Positions 1 through 5,452 of a stretch of DNA of 9,761 bases are shown here, piece by piece. The notes under the pieces were generated by a model. That model was not told the origin of the DNA, searched no databases, and saw only the letters and a program-made list of their open reading frames with translations. Origin of the DNA: Aquificota bacterium (GTDB taxonomy: Bacteria > Aquificota > Aquificia > Aquificales > Hydrogenothermaceae); the NCBI GenBank assembly GCA_013153295.1, contig JAADEV010000007.1:1-9761 (forward strand). The letters are read 5' to 3'. Numbering within the stretch: position 1 is the first letter of the stretch; each line of letters starts with the position of its first letter. Both the position numbers and the translations under genes were made by a program.

Positions 1-136
1 AAGGTGTGGTGCCCACCTGTCAGGGATAAGGCTATCCTACTATAGCATCCTCCCTGAGAAGCCACCGACAAATCTAAGATTTGAGCCTGCCAAAAGGCAG
101 AGCAATTTAGTCGGTGTGTAGTTCACTAGAATTTTT
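1..136 (+). ncRNA. Structured RNA candidate, 3' part, class unknown
   Basis: No credible open frame exists here, but the strand folds into consecutive local hairpins. AGGTG (2-6) can pair with CACCT (14-18). CAGGGA (22-27) pairs with TCCCTG (51-56), enclosing an inner GCTAT/ATAGC stem. CACCGAC pairs with GTCGGTG to close a junction that holds two perfect hairpins, CAAATC-TAA-GATTTG and CTGCC-AAAA-GGCAG. This density of GC-containing stems in otherwise AT-rich intergenic DNA suggests a functional RNA whose 5' end lies before the window. The strand and the 3' end are inferred. I checked by eye for RNase P RNA, tmRNA, SRP RNA, 5S rRNA and common riboswitch cores and found none. A short GAGAAGCC string also occurs in E. 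coli 6S RNA, but that is too little to name it. It could also be the leader of an upstream or downstream gene. Confidence 0.42.
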
Positions 137-157
137 AAATAAGCTAAATACATTATA

Positions 158-186
158 TTGATATTTCCATATTTTTTGTGTAAATT
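158..186 (+). promoter_or_regulatory. Candidate sigma-70 type promoter for the orf39-orf84-dapB-atpZ operon
   Basis: A TTGATA -35-like hexamer (158-163) is followed after 17 bases by a TAAATT -10-like hexamer (181-186), in very AT-rich DNA. Transcription would begin near 193, giving a leader of about 45 bases before the ATG at 238. Its position after the structured RNA suggests that the RNA and the operon are separate transcripts. The -10 matches the consensus at only four of six positions, so this is tentative. Confidence 0.4.
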
Positions 187-223
187 ATTCCTCAAGGGAG
201 ACAAACACCGTTATAAAATTTTC

Positions 224-230
224 AGGAGGT
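224..230 (+). promoter_or_regulatory. Strong Shine-Dalgarno site for the 39-residue ORF
   Basis: AGGAGGT lies 7 bases before the ATG at 238. It is one of the best ribosome-binding sites in the window and is the main evidence that this very short reading frame is a real gene. Confidence 0.75.
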
Positions 231-237
231 TGGTGGC

Positions 238-357
238 ATGGAGGCAACTTACGGAGGCATTCCAGAGGCAGAAGTTATTCTTTTCGTTATAATGTTGGCT
301 ATGTTGGTGGTTCTTTGGGGAACAATTATGTATAAAATGGGAACAAAAGAGAAGTAA
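238..357 (+). CDS. Small single-span membrane protein, 39 residues, unknown function
   Basis: A short frame with an excellent ribosome-binding site encodes a 39-residue protein. Residues 1-11 are polar and acidic. Residues about 12-33 form one long hydrophobic segment rich in Val, Leu, Ile and Met, with a Trp near the middle. A short basic tail (YKMGTKEK) follows. This fits a single transmembrane helix; by the positive-inside rule the C-terminus should face the cytoplasm. The stop TAA shares its last base with the ATG of the next gene (TAATG), so the two are probably translationally coupled. I do not recognise the family. Small accessory subunits of respiratory complexes look like this, but nothing in the sequence ties it to one. 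It is the first gene of the dapB operon and is easy to miss because of its length. Confidence 0.72.
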   Translation: MEATYGGIPEAEVILFVIMLAMLVVLWGTIMYKMGTKEK

Positions 358-611
358 TGGCTGAGAAAAAAGCCTACCCATTTGCCCTTGTAGGTTTCTT
401 TGTATCTGACAGGGATATAAACGAAACCTTCAGACACGATGTTTCCCCAGAGGAGATTGAAAAGGTAAGACAACTTATAAAAGAGTTATTTTTTACGGAG
501 GGTGTTGATGTTGCAATCGCACCCTTCCTTGTTCCACCAGACCAAGTTGAAGACGCCCTTAACGAGTTAGCTGAAGTGGTGTTTACCCCACCTGAGGAGA
601 AGGAGAACTGA
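357..611 (+). CDS. Hypothetical protein, 84 residues, acidic, soluble
   Basis: I do not recognise this protein. It is short and acidic with no membrane span or signal peptide. The N-terminal half has a strand-like stretch (YPFALVGFFVSD) followed by the polar DRDINETFRHDVS. Residues about 31-46 look like an amphipathic helix (PEEIEKVRQLIKELFF), a second strand-like segment follows (VDVAIAPFLV), and the acidic C-terminus contains a further helix (DQVEDALNELAEVV). The alternation suggests a small alpha/beta fold. Its ATG overlaps the stop of the preceding small membrane protein by one base, and its TGA overlaps the dapB ATG by one base, so all three are very likely co-translated. Pairing with the membrane peptide suggests the two may act together, but that is only context. 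Confidence 0.78.
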   Translation: MAEKKAYPFALVGFFVSDRDINETFRHDVSPEEIEKVRQLIKELFFTEGVDVAIAPFLVPPDQVEDALNELAEVVFTPPEEKEN

Positions 612-1411
612 TGGTAAAGGTTATAATTTCCGGTGCCTTAGGAAGAATGGGCAGAAAAATTGCCCAACTGTCATTCCAAGACCCTGATGTTGAGATAGTA
701 GGGGGTGTAGAAAACCCAAAATTTGCAAAGGAAGGTCAAACTATAGGACAGGCTATAGGTGAGGATATAAACGCCCCGATAGTGTCAGACCTTTCACAGA
801 TAATATCCAACGGAGATGTGGTTATAGATTTTGCCTCTGACCCTGAAGCTGTTTTAGAACATACTAAGATTGCTGCAGACCACGGTAAAGCTATGGTTAT
901 AGGGACAACCGGTTTATCGCAGGAGCAGATAAACAGGCTAAAGGAGTATTCTAAAAGGATACCTATCGTTTTTGCCCCTAATATGAGTATTGGGGTAAAC
1001 CTTCTGTTTAAGCTGGTAAGGGAAGCTGTTAAGGTTTTAAAAGACAAAGGTTATGATATAGAAGTGGTGGAGATGCACCATAGGTTTAAGAAAGACGCCC
1101 CATCTGGAACAGCTGTAAAGATTGTGGATATTCTAAAGGAAGAAACGGGCATACAGAATGTTGTTTACGGTAGGGAAGGTGTATACCCTGAGGGAAGACC
1201 TGATAAAGAGATTGGAGTATTTGCCCTTAGGGGCGGTGATGTGGTAGGGGAGCATACTGTAATATTTGCAGGTTTAGGGGAGAGGATAGAGCTTACACAT
1301 AAAGCAGGTTCAAGGGATATTTTCGCAAAGGGAGCTGTTGAAGGGGCTAAATGGGTTAAAGGAAAACCTGCCGGTTTATACGATATGCAAGATGTGTTAG
1401 GTCTAAAATGA
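611..1411 (+). CDS. dapB: 4-hydroxy-tetrahydrodipicolinate reductase
   Basis: DapB reduces the 4-hydroxy-tetrahydrodipicolinate made by DapA to tetrahydrodipicolinate with NAD(P)H, in the cytoplasmic route to diaminopimelate and lysine. The 266-residue length is normal for the family. The N-terminal Rossmann motif is intact (G8-A-L-G11-R-M-G14). The family signature is matched in full at residues 151-168: E-V-V-E-M-H156-H157-R-F-K160-K-D-A-P-S-G-T-A. This covers the catalytic histidine region and the substrate-binding lysine and SGT. The GTTG segment (98-101) and FAPNMS (121-126) are also typical. An AAGGAG ribosome-binding site lies inside the 3' end of the preceding gene, and the ATG overlaps its TGA by one base. 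The stop overlaps the next gene by four bases (ATGA). No lysine riboswitch core is visible upstream. Confidence 0.97.
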   Translation: MVKVIISGALGRMGRKIAQLSFQDPDVEIVGGVENPKFAKEGQTIGQAIGEDINAPIVSDLSQIISNGDVVIDFASDPEAVLEHTKIAADHGKAMVIGTTGLSQEQINRLKEYSKRIPIVFAPNMSIGVNLLFKLVREAVKVLKDKGYDIEVVEMHHRFKKDAPSGTAVKIVDILKEETGIQNVVYGREGVYPEGRPDKEIGVFALRGGDVVGEHTVIFAGLGERIELTHKAGSRDIFAKGAVEGAKWVKGKPAGLYDMQDVLGLK

Positions 1412-1644
1412 GGAAACACCCACTTTTAAGGTATATGTCAATAGCCACAATAGGGCTACACCTTGTTTCAGGTATAATTGTAGGGGTTCTAATAGGATAC
1501 TTTTTAGATAAATACTTTAACACATCACCTTGGCTAACTATTATCTTTTTCTTTTTCGGTGTTGCGGCAGGTTTTAGAAATATGTATAAAGATGTTCAAA
1601 AGTATGTGGCAACAGATACAGACAAAACTAAACAATCCCCATAG
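1408..1644 (+). CDS. atpZ: AtpZ/AtpI-like F0F1 ATP synthase accessory protein
   Basis: This 78-residue protein has two predicted membrane helices, about residues 11-33 and 41-58, in a helical hairpin. It carries the family pattern of a glycine-rich first helix ending in IGYFLDKYF, then N-T-S-P-W-L-T, then a second helix leading to GFRNMYKDV. This is the AtpZ/AtpI family (ATPase_gene1), small membrane proteins usually at the head of F-type ATP synthase operons. They are implicated in assembly of the rotor ring or in Mg2+/Ca2+ movement. Here no ATP synthase subunit follows: the gene is last in the dapB operon, linked to it by an ATGA overlap, and faces radC. Its last 17 bases overlap the radC 3' end. 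The family call is secure; the exact role and symbol are less so. Confidence 0.82.
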   Translation: MRKHPLLRYMSIATIGLHLVSGIIVGVLIGYFLDKYFNTSPWLTIIFFFFGVAAGFRNMYKDVQKYVATDTDKTKQSP

Positions 1645-2317
1645 ATGCCATAGATGTGTATCCCTTTTTCCCCACTACAATATGGTCTAAAAGTTGAAAC
1701 CCCATAGTATCTGACAGTTTTTTTATCTCCTTGGTGAAGTTTATATCATTTTCAGACGGTTGGGGTGTTCCCTGTGGGTGGTTGTGGACAAGTATTATGC
1801 CATAGGCGTTATACTTAAGGGCGTGTATAAAAATATCCCTCGGTTTTACAGAAACAACATTTATCCCCCCTACAGCTACTATCTCCTCCCCAAGTAGCTG
1901 GTTCATAGTGTTTGTATAAATGGCTAACATTTTTTCCTGTTTTTCTTTAGACAGCCATTTTACAAATGCAAACACATCATCAGGGGAGTTAAACTGTATA
2001 CTTTCTGTTCCTTCCTCAAGACGCCTTAAAATCTCCTTTATAGCTACAATCTGTAAGGCTTTCGCCTTTCCTATACCGTCTTTTTCTATTAGAGCCTCAA
2101 AGGTTATGTTCTTTATATTCTCCAGCCCTTTTCCGTCAAGTATTTTATCTGCAAGCCCTAACACATTTAGCTTTCTGGTTCCATTACCAAGTAAAAGGGC
2201 AAGCAGTTCAACATCAGAAAGGCTTTCTATCCCATACTCAAGGGCTTTTTCCCTTGGTAAAAGCTGTTTAGGAAGTTCCTTTATCCTTGTTTTATAAATC
2301 TTTTTCTGGAAAGACAT
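1628..2317 (-). CDS. radC: RadC family protein (JAB/MPN domain)
   Basis: This is a RadC/UPF0758 protein of 229 residues, the normal length. The N-terminal part (about 10-100) is the UPF0758 helical region, ending in a helix-hairpin-helix-like G-I-G-K-A-K-A (81-87) that suggests DNA contact. The C-terminal JAB/MPN domain (about 108-229) keeps the metal-binding motif H178-N-H180-P-Q-G-T-P-Q-P-S-E-N-D191, with glutamates at 144-145 as candidates for the upstream acidic residue. The biochemical role of bacterial RadC is unsettled; the old DNA-repair label is doubtful. It follows fabZ with one base between stop and start and has only a weak ribosome-binding site, so it is probably translated by coupling. 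Its last codons cover a 9-base tandem repeat, and its 3' end overlaps atpZ. Confidence 0.93.
   Translation of the reverse strand: MSFQKKIYKTRIKELPKQLLPREKALEYGIESLSDVELLALLLGNGTRKLNVLGLADKILDGKGLENIKNITFEALIEKDGIGKAKALQIVAIKEILRRLEEGTESIQFNSPDDVFAFVKWLSKEKQEKMLAIYTNTMNQLLGEEIVAVGGINVVSVKPRDIFIHALKYNAYGIILVHNHPQGTPQPSENDINFTKEIKKLSDTMGFQLLDHIVVGKKGYTSMASMGIV
1639..1656. repeat. 9-bp tandem repeat at the atpZ/radC convergence
   Basis: CCATAGATG occurs twice back to back. On the minus strand it encodes the repeated Ser-Met residues near the RadC C-terminus (SMASMG); on the plus strand it covers the atpZ stop codon. It looks like a small in-frame slippage duplication with no evident function. 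Confidence 0.6.
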
Positions 2318-2318
2318 T

Positions 2319-2774
2319 TTAGTCTTTCTTTAACGCCGCCATTAATACCGCTTCACAAACAACATTACCATCTACTTTAGCCACTGCTTTAATCTTTCCC
2401 ATACTTCTTTTTATATTAAGCCCTTCTATCTCAAATACTATCTGGTCTCCCGGAACAACAGGTTTTCTAAATTTTGCCCCATCTATAGCGGCAAACAGAA
2501 CTGTAAAATCCCCTTCTACACCTTCAGCCCTTGCTTTTTTTATCATAAGGTATGCCCCTGCCTGTGCCATCGCCTCTATTATTAAAACCCCGGGCATAAC
2601 AGGAAATTCTGGGAAATGTCCGTTAAAAAACTCTTCATTAACAGAAACATTTTTTAGGGCTTTTAGCTTAAGGTTTTCAAGGTCTATCTCAAGTATCCTG
2701 TCTATAAGGAGAAAGGGATACCTATGGGGTAGAACTTTTTTTATTTCCAGAATATCCTCAAAATTGGTGGACAT
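2319..2774 (-). CDS. fabZ: 3-hydroxyacyl-[acyl-carrier-protein] dehydratase FabZ
   Basis: FabZ dehydrates 3-hydroxyacyl-ACP to trans-2-enoyl-ACP in type II fatty-acid elongation in the cytoplasm. It is a hot-dog fold enzyme, normally a hexamer. From the chosen start it is 151 residues, typical of the family. The active site is intact: H53 in N-G-H-F-P-E-F-P-V-M-P-G and E67 in I-I-E-A-M-A-Q-A-G. The N-terminal L-P-H-R-Y-P-F-L-L-I-D and F-R-K-P-V-V-P-G-D are also hallmark segments. I chose the ATG at 2774 because a GAGGAGG site lies 5 bases upstream. A GTG at 2792 would add six residues, but it lies upstream of that site and has none of its own. radC follows one base after the stop. No lpxA or lpxD is adjacent, unlike in many Gram-negative bacteria. 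Confidence 0.95.
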   Translation of the reverse strand: MSTNFEDILEIKKVLPHRYPFLLIDRILEIDLENLKLKALKNVSVNEEFFNGHFPEFPVMPGVLIIEAMAQAGAYLMIKKARAEGVEGDFTVLFAAIDGAKFRKPVVPGDQIVFEIEGLNIKRSMGKIKAVAKVDGNVVCEAVLMAALKKD

Positions 2775-2779
2775 ACCAG

Positions 2780-2786
2780 CCTCCTC
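2780..2786 (-). promoter_or_regulatory. Ribosome-binding site that fixes the fabZ start
   Basis: On the minus strand this reads GAGGAGG, 5 bases before the ATG at 2774. It lies inside the six-codon extension that a GTG start at 2792 would give, which argues that the extension is not translated. Confidence 0.75.
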
Positions 2787-2814
2787 TAACACAGGCTTTT
2801 TCTGTAGTTAGTGT

Positions 2815-2820
2815 ATCATA
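2815..2820 (-). promoter_or_regulatory. Possible -10 box for the fabZ-radC operon
   Basis: Read on the minus strand, TATGAT matches TATAAT at five of six positions and lies about 40 bases before the fabZ start. No good -35 hexamer is seen at 16-18 bases spacing, so this is only a weak candidate. Confidence 0.28.
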
Positions 2821-2863
2821 AATACTTCTGTTTATCAGTTGCTTTGCCTCTAATCCCTCTAAA

Positions 2864-2878
2864 TCAAACAGTGTTTGA
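2864..2878. promoter_or_regulatory. Perfect inverted repeat overlapping the mdh -35 box; candidate operator
   Basis: TCAAACA and TGTTTGA are perfect reverse complements separated by one G, a 15-base palindrome. The right arm supplies the first four bases of the TTGACA -35 box. That placement suits a dimeric regulator that blocks or modulates the rTCA operon promoter. The site is in the divergent region and could also affect fabZ-radC. The regulator is not identifiable from the sequence. Confidence 0.45.
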
Positions 2879-2903
2879 CAAAGTTTTTTTTAGATTATAG
2901 ACT
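2875..2903 (+). promoter_or_regulatory. Promoter for the mdh-fum-suc operon
   Basis: A consensus TTGACA (2875-2880) is followed after 17 bases by TAGACT (2898-2903), which matches TATAAT at four of six positions; a shifted TATAGA at 2896 is an alternative. The start would be near 2910, about 50 bases before the mdh ATG. The exact -35 and optimal spacing make this the best promoter candidate in the window. Confidence 0.6.
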
Positions 2904-2959
2904 AAATTAAAATGGCAAGGCTATTAATTAAATAAGAATTTTGTAAACTGGAGGCAGTA

Positions 2960-3958
2960 ATGGGAGAGTATAAAAGACCTGTTGTATCAGTTGTTGGAGC
3001 TGGAAATGTAGGGGAACACGTGGCAAATCTTATAGCTATCAAAGAGTTGGCTAATATCCGAATGTTTGACCTTGCAAGGAAAGACGGGGATAAAGTTTAC
3101 GAAGTGGTAAAAGGAAAAGCCCTTGATATAAAACAGATGGCGGCGGCGATAGATTGTGATGTGGAAGTAGAAGGCTTTACAGTTAGCCCAGAAGGGGAAG
3201 GATACGAGCCGTTAAAAGGTTCAGATATAGTAGTCCTTACAGCTGGTTTCCCCAGAAGACCGGGAATGAGTAGGGACGACCTACTTTCAAAAAATGTGGG
3301 AATTATCAGAACAATATCAGAGAGAATAGCCGAATACTCCCCCGAAGCAATTGTAATAGTCGTTTCCAACCCTGTAGATGTTCTAACATACGCCGCATTA
3401 AAAATAACAGGCTTTCCTAAAAATAGGGTTATGGGAATGGCAGGGGTTTTAGACACTGCCAGATTTAAAGCCTTCCTATCTATGGAACTAAAAGTATCTG
3501 TTAAAAATATAAACGCATATGTCCTTGGTAGCCACGGGGACGATATGGTTCCACTTTTATCTGTATCTAATGTAGGCGGAGAGCCACTTACAAAACTAAT
3601 ACCAGAAGAAAGGCTAAAAGAGATAGTTGAAAGGACAAAGTTTGGAGGTGGTGAGATAGTTTCCCTTATGGGAACATCTGCATACCACGCCCCGGGAGCC
3701 TCTGTCGTTGAGATGGTTGAGGCTATACTTAAAGATAAAAAGGAAATACTCCCCTGTTCAGTTTACTTAGAAGGGGAAGAGGCAGAGCATTACGGGGCAG
3801 AGGATATATGTATAGGCGTCCCTGTAAAATTAGGGGCACACGGTATAGAAGAGGTTGTAAAATTAGACTTTACAGAGGAAGAGAAACAGCTGTGGCAGTC
3901 CTCTGTTAAATCGGTAAAATCTGGAATAGAAAGAATAAAAGAGTTGGGGCTAATATAG
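2960..3958 (+). CDS. mdh: Malate dehydrogenase (NAD-dependent, LDH-like family)
   Basis: This enzyme interconverts oxaloacetate and malate with NAD(H). In an rTCA organism it runs toward malate. The Rossmann motif G13-A-G15-N-V-G18 and D37 for the NAD ribose are present. The mobile active-site loop reads F-P-R99-R100-P-G-M-S-R105-D-D-L-L. Arginine at the specificity position, where lactate dehydrogenases carry glutamine, indicates malate. D165 and R168 (G-V-L-D-T-A-R) and the catalytic H192 (L-G-S-H-G-D) complete the active site. At 332 residues it is about 20 longer than usual, from small insertions near residues 73-83 (VSPEGEG region), near 273-280 (EEAEHYGA), and at the C-terminus. A GGAGG site lies 5 bases before the ATG. 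It is the first gene of the operon and abuts the fumarase alpha gene with no gap. Confidence 0.96.
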   Translation: MGEYKRPVVSVVGAGNVGEHVANLIAIKELANIRMFDLARKDGDKVYEVVKGKALDIKQMAAAIDCDVEVEGFTVSPEGEGYEPLKGSDIVVLTAGFPRRPGMSRDDLLSKNVGIIRTISERIAEYSPEAIVIVVSNPVDVLTYAALKITGFPKNRVMGMAGVLDTARFKAFLSMELKVSVKNINAYVLGSHGDDMVPLLSVSNVGGEPLTKLIPEERLKEIVERTKFGGGEIVSLMGTSAYHAPGASVVEMVEAILKDKKEILPCSVYLEGEEAEHYGAEDICIGVPVKLGAHGIEEVVKLDFTEEEKQLWQSSVKSVKSGIERIKELGLI

Positions 3959-4804
3959 ATGAGACAGATACCTGTAGAGCTTATAACAGAAAAAGTAAAA
4001 AATATGGTTATGGACGCAGAGTATAACCTCCCTGAGGATTTTTTAAACGCCTTAAAATCCTCCGTTGAAAAAGAGGTATCCCCTATAGGAAAAGAGATAC
4101 TAAACACCATACTTGAAAACGCAGAGGTAGCCTCAAAGGAAAAAATGGCTTACTGTCAGGACACAGGATACCCTGTATTCTTCGTTGAGGTTGGGCAAGA
4201 TGTCCAGATAACAGGGGGTAGTATCAGGGAGGCTATAAACGAAGGTGTAAGACAGGCAACTAAAGAAGGGTATTTAAGGGCATCACTTGCATACGACCCT
4301 ATATTTGAAAGGAAAAATACAGGGGACAACACACCAGCCCTTATATACTTTGATATAGTCCCCGGAGACAAGATTAAGATAAAGTTTGCCGCAAAAGGGG
4401 GAGGTTCAGAAAACCAAAGTAAACAAGTAATGTTAAGACCTGCAGATGGGTTAGAGGGTGTTAAGAAATTTGTCCTAAAAACCATCGCAAACGCAGGACC
4501 AAACGCCTGCCCCCCTTTTACAGTGGGAGTTGGAATAGGTGGAACATTTGATTACTCTACAGTTTTAGCAAAAAAGGCTTTGTTTAGACCTATAGGGGAC
4601 AGACACCCTGACCCTAAAATAGCCAAGTTAGAAGAAGAACTACTTGAGCTTGCAAATAAACTTGGTGTGGGACCACTTGGATTTGGGGGACGTATAACAG
4701 CTGTAGATGTAAAAATTGAAGTTGCCCCTGTTCATATAGCATCTTTACCTGTAGCTGTAAATATACAGTGCCACGCAAACAGACACAGTGAGATAGAAAT
4801 CTAA
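3959..4804 (+). CDS. Fumarate hydratase class I, alpha (N-terminal) subunit
   Basis: This is the alpha subunit of a two-subunit, oxygen-sensitive class I fumarase, which interconverts malate and fumarate with a [4Fe-4S] cluster. The three cluster cysteines are visible: C66 in C-Q-D-T-G, C184 in N-A-C-P-P-F, and C271 in Q-C-H-A-N-R-H. K-G-G-G-S-E-N (146-152) and G-V-G-I-G-G (190-195) are further hallmarks. Its 281 residues match the N-terminal half of fused class I fumarases; the C-terminal half is the gene at 5449. L(+)-tartrate dehydratase alpha (TtdA) is homologous, but the location after mdh and before sucC favours fumarase. The ATG directly follows the mdh TAG with no strong ribosome-binding site, so coupling is likely. 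Unusually, the beta gene is not next: a Uma2 gene lies between them. Confidence 0.95.
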   Translation: MRQIPVELITEKVKNMVMDAEYNLPEDFLNALKSSVEKEVSPIGKEILNTILENAEVASKEKMAYCQDTGYPVFFVEVGQDVQITGGSIREAINEGVRQATKEGYLRASLAYDPIFERKNTGDNTPALIYFDIVPGDKIKIKFAAKGGGSENQSKQVMLRPADGLEGVKKFVLKTIANAGPNACPPFTVGVGIGGTFDYSTVLAKKALFRPIGDRHPDPKIAKLEEELLELANKLGVGPLGFGGRITAVDVKIEVAPVHIASLPVAVNIQCHANRHSEIEI

Positions 4805-4809
4805 AATGG
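4802..4809 (+). repeat. 8-bp direct repeat, left junction of the first Uma2 gene
   Basis: TAAAATGG covers the fumarase alpha stop and the Uma2 start. The same eight bases recur at 5445-5452, at the Uma2 stop and fumarase beta start. This would fit exact insertion of a cassette, but six of the eight bases are stop and start codons, so it is weak evidence. Confidence 0.4.
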
Positions 4810-5447
4810 CAGTATTAACAGAAGAAAAAAGGCTTACAAATAAGAATAAGAAAACCAAACAAACCACCACTAGAAAGAGGAAAGGTATACCAAAAGCCCT
4901 AATATACGAAATGAGGAAGGGTTCTCCCATTTACTACAGGGATTACGACAAAGTCCTATCGGGGGAGCTATCTCTGGAGGCGGTAATGGGAAGTAGCGGA
5001 TTACACTCTTGGTTATTAGACATAGTAATCACTTTTTTAAAGTCTGCTTTAAACAAAAAGACATATAGAGTTTTATATGGTGAAATAGGCTATAAACTTG
5101 CCCCTAAAAGCTGGTATAACCTTGATATAGCAATCTGGGAAAAGGAAAAAATAAAACCTTACTTAAATGAAGATACATTAGTCCCAGTTCCCCCAGAGGT
5201 GGTTATAGAAATAGATACTAAAGCTGATTTAAGAAAGTTTAACACCCCTATGGATTACTTCCATAGAAAAACACAGGATTTGTTAGACAGTGGAGTAAAA
5301 AAAGTAATATGGATTTTCACAAAAGAAAAGAAAGTATGGGTTGCAGAAGGGGAGAAGCCTTGGCTTATTGTGGACTTTGATTTTGATATACCTGTTATTG
5401 AGGATTTAACGATTAATATTCAAAAACTAATGGAAAAGGAAGAGTAA
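4806..5447 (+). CDS. Uma2 family (DUF820) restriction-endonuclease-fold protein, between the fumarase subunits
   Basis: This 213-residue protein belongs to the Uma2/DUF820 family, PD-(D/E)xK nuclease-fold proteins of unknown role, often present in many copies per genome. The fold core is recognisable: N105-L-D107-I-A-I-W, then P-P-E-V-V-I-E135-I-D137, then a conserved K155 (H-R-K-T-Q-D-L-L), then G-V-K-K-V-I-W-I-F and K-V-W-V. The usual P-D is changed to L-D and the usual E-V-x-S-P-S to E-I-D-T-K, so it is a divergent member and activity is uncertain. Residues 7-30 form a strongly basic extension (many K and R) that the second Uma2 protein here lacks; it could bind nucleic acid. It sits between fumarase alpha and beta with one base on each side, and codon use matches its neighbours. 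Its own ribosome-binding site is weak. Confidence 0.85.
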   Translation: MAVLTEEKRLTNKNKKTKQTTTRKRKGIPKALIYEMRKGSPIYYRDYDKVLSGELSLEAVMGSSGLHSWLLDIVITFLKSALNKKTYRVLYGEIGYKLAPKSWYNLDIAIWEKEKIKPYLNEDTLVPVPPEVVIEIDTKADLRKFNTPMDYFHRKTQDLLDSGVKKVIWIFTKEKKVWVAEGEKPWLIVDFDFDIPVIEDLTINIQKLMEKEE

Positions 5448-5452
5448 AATGG
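5445..5452 (+). repeat. 8-bp direct repeat, right junction of the first Uma2 gene
   Basis: Second copy of TAAAATGG, 643 bases after the first. It joins the Uma2 stop to the fumarase beta start with a single A between them, as at the left junction. Confidence 0.4.

Noticed and set aside
1..136. Lysine riboswitch for dapB
   Set aside because: dapB lies downstream, which made this worth checking. The conserved lysine-box segments are not visible, two unrelated genes and a promoter candidate lie between, and the hairpin pattern does not match.
1..136. 6S RNA, RNase P RNA, tmRNA or SRP RNA
   Set aside because: The conserved cores of the last three are absent. For 6S RNA there is only an eight-base resemblance, and the 3' half folds on itself rather than leaving a strand for a closing stem. 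I kept it as an unclassified structured RNA.
2775..2792. Six-residue N-terminal extension of FabZ from a GTG start
   Set aside because: The strong GAGGAGG site lies inside the extension and is correctly spaced for the ATG at 2774. The GTG has no site of its own, and the shorter protein fits the family length.
2864..2878. FNR/CRP-type or FabT-type operator
   Set aside because: The arms resemble parts of such sites, but the half-site spacing of one base does not fit the FNR or CRP consensus and no regulator gene is nearby. I report it only as an unassigned palindrome.
4806..5447. Toxin-antitoxin pair or restriction-modification system from the Uma2 genes
   Set aside because: No antitoxin-like small gene and no methyltransferase is adjacent. 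Each Uma2 gene stands alone between metabolic genes.
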